Shown here: positions 61,192 to 64,000 of the stretch, one piece after another | Layout: each line of letters starts with the position of its first letter | Position numbering within the stretch: the first letter of the stretch is position 1 | Notes under the pieces: generated by a model | What the model was told of the DNA's origin: nothing | Database searches by the model: none | What the model saw: the letters and a program-made list of their open reading frames with translations, nothing else | From: Palsa-504 sp963739135 | GTDB taxonomy: Bacteria > Actinomycetota > Actinomycetes > Streptosporangiales > Streptosporangiaceae | Direction: 5' to 3' | DNA length: 64,000 bases | NCBI GenBank assembly: GCA_963739135.1 | Contig: CAVTZG010000024.1 | Coordinates: 1-64,000 of the forward strand | Position numbers and translations under genes: made by a program

Positions 61192-63249
61192 CTATCTGCG
61201 GCCGCGCTCACCGCGCGGGCGGGGACGCCAGGCCGGATGCGCAGGGCCGCGCTCACCGCGCGGGCGGGGACGCCAGGCCGGATGCGCAGGGCCGCGCTCA
61301 CCGCGCGGGCGGGGACGCCAGGCCGGATGCGCAGGGCCGTGGTCGCCGCGGCGGGCGGGGACGCCAGGCCGGATGCGCAGGGCCGTGGTCGCCGCGGCGG
61401 GCGGGGACGCCGGGCCGGATGCGAGCGTGGAAGGATGGGCGCCGTGACATGGAAAGCCCCGGACGTAGAACGGCCGGAAGGGCCGCTGACCGGACCCGAG
61501 CGCCCGATGCTGCAGGCGTTCCTCGACTGGCACCGCGCCACGCTGCTGTACAAGTGCGCCGGCCTGACCGGCGAGCAGCTGGCCGAGCGCACCGTCCCGC
61601 CGTCGGGCCTGTCCCTGCTCGGGCTGGTGCGCCACATGACCAAGGTGGAACGCGCCTGGTTCCGGATACGGTTCGCGGGCGAGCCGGTCGACTATCCGTA
61701 CGGGGATGACGCGCAGGCTGAATTCGAGCGTCTCGACCCGGCCCGGGCCGCGGCCGACTACGCACGGCTGACCGAGGAATTCAAGCTCGCTGACGCGGCC
61801 GTGGCCCACGCCTCGCTGGACGACACGTTCGTGCACCGGGGCGAGGAGATGTCGCTGCGCCTGATCTACCTGCACATGATCGAGGAGTACGCCCGCCACC
61901 TGGGGCACGCCGACCTGCTCCGCGAGCGCATCGACGGCGCCACCGGCGAGTAACGGCCCGGCTGGCGGCGGCCCGGTATAGACGGCGCGGGGGCGCAGCG
62001 GCCCGGGGCCCGCGTAGGCCTCGAGGGCGTGGGCGATCCAGCCCGCGGTGCGCGCCACCGCGAACACGGCCTCCCCGGAGCCCCTGATCATGCCGGCCAC
62101 CCGGACCAGGGTGGCGAGCGCGAAATCACTGTTCGGCGGGGGCAGGGACTTCTGCCTGACCTCGGCCAGGACCGCCTCGGCCACGGCGAGCTGCGCGGAC
62201 TTCGGCGCGGCGCGGCGCACCAGGTCGAGCAGCAGGACGCCGCGCGGGTCACCGGCCCGGTACACCTGGTGGCCGAACCCGGGCACCTTCTCCCCCCGGC
62301 GCAGCAATTCGCCCACCACCCGGGGGACGTCCTGCGGGCCGCTGGCCGCGGCCAGCATGGCCTCCACGGCCAGGGACGCCCCGCCGTGCAGCGTGCCGCT
62401 CATCGCCCCGAGCCCGGTGGAGACCACCGCGTACGGGTCGGCGCGGACCGAGGCGGCAACCCGCGCGGCCAGCGTGGAGGCGGCCAGCTCGTGGTCGGCC
62501 AGCAGGACCAGCGCCGCGGACAGGGCCCGCCGCAGGGCGGGAGTCCCCCGGTGGTCACACAGCCGCGACCACAGCCGCCCGGCCAGGTCGGCCTGATCGC
62601 CCGCCTCGGCACCCGCCGGGGGCAGGCAGTCCACCATCCCGGCGATGATGCCCCGGCCGTCCGCGAGCACGGCCGCCGGGTCGAGCTGCAGCCGCAGCGG
62701 GTCGGTCGCGGCCATGGCCGGGACGATGACCTGGAACCGCTCGAGCGGGAGCGTGCCGGCGGGCAGGGCGGCCTGGGCGGCGCGGCCCGCCGCCAGCGCG
62801 GCCGGGGTCGCCCGCCACGGCAGCGTCCCGGCCACGACCGGAGTGGCGGAGGAGGCGGTGGTGGCGGAGGCGGCGGCCTGGTCCTCGCGGGGGGCACGGG
62901 CCGCGCGGGGGCTACGGGCCGGGGGGAGCTGTCCGGTCCAGAGCAGCTCGGCCACGTCCTCGAAGCTGTGGCTGGTCGCCAGGCGGATTGCGTCCAGGCC
63001 GCGGTAGCGCAGCCGGTGGCCGGTGATCTCGGTGATCGCCGACTCAACCGTGATGTCGGCGGCGCCGGCCGGGCGGCGGGGCCGGCCGCGCCGGGCGAGC
63101 CGCTCGACCTCCTCGGCGTCGAACAGGCTGGCCCGGCCGTCCGGGGCCTTGTCCCGGTTCAGCACGCCGCGGCTGACGTAGGCGTAGAGCGTCGCGGGCT
63201 TGACGCCCAGCCGCCGGGCAGCTTCGGCCGCGGTCATGAATTCGGTCAT
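61192..63249 (-). CDS. Citrate synthase-like protein with N-terminal HTH and a run-on C-terminus
   Basis: The frame from ATG 63249 is 685 residues. Residues 1-55 are a MerR/Xis-like winged helix (MTAAEAARRLGVKPATLYAY VSRGVLNRDKAPDGRASLFD). Residues 60-425 are a citrate synthase domain of the HTH-citrate-synthase group: SGTLHGGAS (catalytic His), GFGHQVYRAGDPRG (His and Asp) and AYAGPGPLRPRAVYTGPPP at the expected end (near 61990). No stop codon follows; the frame runs 260 more residues antisense through the whole DinB gene and the 45-bp repeats. That extension is probably non-homologous. It may make 2-methylcitrate or citrate from an acyl-CoA and oxaloacetate, with the HTH for DNA binding. 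Confidence 0.75.
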   Translation of the reverse strand: MTEFMTAAEAARRLGVKPATLYAYVSRGVLNRDKAPDGRASLFDAEEVERLARRGRPRRPAGAADITVESAITEITGHRLRYRGLDAIRLATSHSFEDVAELLWTGQLPPARSPRAARAPREDQAAASATTASSATPVVAGTLPWRATPAALAAGRAAQAALPAGTLPLERFQVIVPAMAATDPLRLQLDPAAVLADGRGIIAGMVDCLPPAGAEAGDQADLAGRLWSRLCDHRGTPALRRALSAALVLLADHELAASTLAARVAASVRADPYAVVSTGLGAMSGTLHGGASLAVEAMLAAASGPQDVPRVVGELLRRGEKVPGFGHQVYRAGDPRGVLLLDLVRRAAPKSAQLAVAEAVLAEVRQKSLPPPNSDFALATLVRVAGMIRGSGEAVFAVARTAGWIAHALEAYAGPGPLRPRAVYTGPPPAGPLLAGGAVDALAEQVGVPQVAGVLLDHVQVDQAQRHLLAPVHERVVQRGVGHGRVSELEFLGQPCVVGRGPGRVETLEFSLRVIPVRIVDRLAREPYPEPGAFHLGHVAHQPEQGQARRRDGALGQLLAGQAGALVQQRGAVPVEERLQHRALGSGQRPFRPFYVRGFPCHGAHPSTLASGPASPPAAATTALRIRPGVPARRGDHGPAHPAWRPRPRGERGPAHPAWRPRPRGERGPAHPAWRPRPRGERGRR
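61201..61425. repeat. Five tandem copies of a 45-bp GC-rich unit
   Basis: Unit CCGCGCTCACCGCGCGGGCG plus GGGACGCCAGGCCGGATGCG and CAGGG: three near-identical copies, then two variants (CCGTGGTCGCCGCGGCGGGC...). 45 = 3 x 15, so all frames stay open across it, in both directions. No spacers, so it is not a CRISPR. It lies just upstream of the DinB start. Confidence 0.9.
61435..61953 (+). CDS. DinB/DUF664-family (mycothiol-dependent-type) protein
   Basis: 172 residues from ATG 61435 (GGAAGG upstream). PERPMLQAFLDWHRATLLYK, GLTGEQLAERTVPPSGLSLL GLVRHMTKVERAWF and YLHMIEEYARHLGHADLLRE give the four-helix DinB fold with His residues (HMTKVE, MIEEYARHLGH) for a metal. Such actinobacterial proteins are often thiol-S-transferases using mycothiol. 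It overlaps the C-terminal extension of the citrate-synthase-like frame on the other strand over its whole length. Confidence 0.85.
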   Translation: MGAVTWKAPDVERPEGPLTGPERPMLQAFLDWHRATLLYKCAGLTGEQLAERTVPPSGLSLLGLVRHMTKVERAWFRIRFAGEPVDYPYGDDAQAEFERLDPARAAADYARLTEEFKLADAAVAHASLDDTFVHRGEEMSLRLIYLHMIEEYARHLGHADLLRERIDGATGE

Positions 63250-63332
63250 GCGGTGCCATCACCACGGCCCGTTTGGCATAATTGATTTTAATCAATGTTG
63301 ACTGATATTGCACCTTTTGTCAATCTTGATTT
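63250..63332. promoter_or_regulatory. AT-rich divergent promoter/operator
   Basis: The sole AT-rich stretch in this area. ATTGATT-TT-AATCAAT (63281-63296) is a perfect dyad, followed by GTTGAC...GTCAATC half sites before the ATG at 63333. It lies between the HTH-citrate synthase and the aldol-synthase gene; the HTH domain is the obvious candidate ligand of the dyad. Confidence 0.55.
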
Positions 63333-64000
63333 ATGCCATCGATTCACTTTCTCGATGTGACCAACCGGGACGGGGTGCAGACCGCACGCACGGGGCTGTC
63401 GAAGTTCGGCAAGGTCATGGTCAACTTCTACCTGGGGCGCCTGGGGGTGGCGCAGTCCGAGATCGGGTTCCCGTTCCTGTTCCACGAGGTGCCGTACGTC
63501 CGGGCCTGCCTGGCGCTGGCCGAGGCGGGGGCGTTCGGGGACCTGCGGCTGTCCGGCTGGTGCCGGGCCGTGCCCGCCGACGTCGAGTCGGCGGTGTCCG
63601 TGACCGGCCCGGACGGGCGGGGCCTGCGGCACTACAACGTGTCCATCTCCACCTCGGACCAGATGATCGCGCACAAGTTCCGGGGCAAGCTGGACCGCGC
63701 CGCGATCATCGACGAGATGACCGCCTCGGTCGCGGTGGCCCGGGCGGCGGGCGCGGAGACCATCGGGGTCAACGCGGAGGACGGGTCGCGGACCGACGAC
63801 GGGTACCTGCTGGAGTTCGCGGCCGCGGCGCGGGAGGCGGGCGCGTCGCGGGTGCGGTACTGCGACACCATCGGCGGCGACTCCCCCGGGCGGATCAGGG
63901 AGCGGTTCGCCAAGCTGGCGGCGGCGGTCGGCATCCCGGTCGAGACGCACTGCCACAACGACCTGGGCATGGCGGTGGCGAACTCGGTGTCCGGCGCGCT
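63333..64000 (+). CDS. HMGL-like aldol synthase (isopropylmalate/homocitrate synthase superfamily), partial
   Basis: 222 residues are visible from ATG 63333; the gene continues beyond the window. DVTNRDGVQTARTGLSKFGK holds the catalytic RDG, TIGVNAEDGSRTDDGYLLEF the substrate/metal loop and VETHCHNDLGMAVANSV the HxH-N metal ligands. The TIM-barrel pattern is closest to homocitrate/isopropylmalate synthases, though the start DVTNRDGVQ is unusual (DTTLRDGxQ is typical). Divergent from a citrate synthase-like gene, so both may work on acyl-CoA plus 2-oxo acid condensations in one pathway. Confidence 0.85.
   Translation, partial: MPSIHFLDVTNRDGVQTARTGLSKFGKVMVNFYLGRLGVAQSEIGFPFLFHEVPYVRACLALAEAGAFGDLRLSGWCRAVPADVESAVSVTGPDGRGLRHYNVSISTSDQMIAHKFRGKLDRAAIIDEMTASVAVARAAGAETIGVNAEDGSRTDDGYLLEFAAAAREAGASRVRYCDTIGGDSPGRIRERFAKLAAAVGIPVETHCHNDLGMAVANSVSGA

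Noticed and set aside
61201..61425. Possible CRISPR array in the 45-bp repeats
   Set aside because: Units are head-to-tail without spacers and are multiples of three codons; it is a tandem repeat.

Overview
The window is high-GC actinobacterial DNA, probably from a filamentous actinomycete. Supporting signs are a conservon (sensor kinase, roadblock, DUF742, GTPase), XRE/DUF5753 and DUF6879 regulators, a DUF574 methyltransferase, a mycothiol-type DinB protein, an ECF sigma-factor remnant and many GTG starts. No species can be named from the sequence alone.

Layout. Positions 1-10400 are a decaying accessory zone. It holds a transposase remnant, a broken trypsin-like protease opposite an intact TRYPCO1-type gene, a multiply frameshifted repeat protein, a radical-SAM fragment, monooxygenase and sigma-factor pseudogenes, and a 220-bp polypyrimidine tract. 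It also holds an intact amidase, a PIN-toxin remnant and an intact single-chain MNT-HEPN protein. Positions 10441-36317 look like a stack of integrative elements in one tRNA gene. The intact tRNA (anticodon CAT, minus strand, 36244-36317) stands next to a tyrosine recombinase. Four copies of the tRNA 3' part lie at 10441, 14647, 17120 and 19943, each followed by a related arm with the direct repeat GGTCCACG-AACC-GGTCCACG, which also lies between the integrase gene and the tRNA. The three inner segments carry toxin-antitoxin genes, an IS with perfect 18-bp ends, an ArsR-SRPBCC regulator and a LolA-like protein. The outer 16-kb segment carries a ClC channel, a YihY protein, a cyclase/flavoprotein pair, a zinc dehydrogenase, MarC, a truncated MobF relaxase-helicase, DUF4913, a DUF574 methyltransferase and the XRE/DUF6879 pair.

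Beyond the tRNA lies a truncated TIR-helical-repeat gene, and then an apparently intact chromosomal region: htpG, a conservon operon, a branched-chain amino-acid-type ABC transporter operon divergent from an IclR regulator, an FHA/zinc-ribbon protein, a PAP2 protein, an aldo/keto reductase, an AAA+ ATPase overlapping a TPR membrane protein, an SDR, and an operon of exported phospholipase C-like protein and beta-propeller. The right end has a small zinc-binding protein, a 45-bp tandem repeat, a DinB protein, an HTH-citrate synthase and a divergent HMGL-type aldol synthase that runs off the end.

Genes 3' of about 20.8 kb are nearly all intact, while frameshifts cluster at 1-20.8 kb and in the relaxase. 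This fits biological decay of transferred DNA better than uniform sequencing error. I see no CRISPR array and no rRNA.
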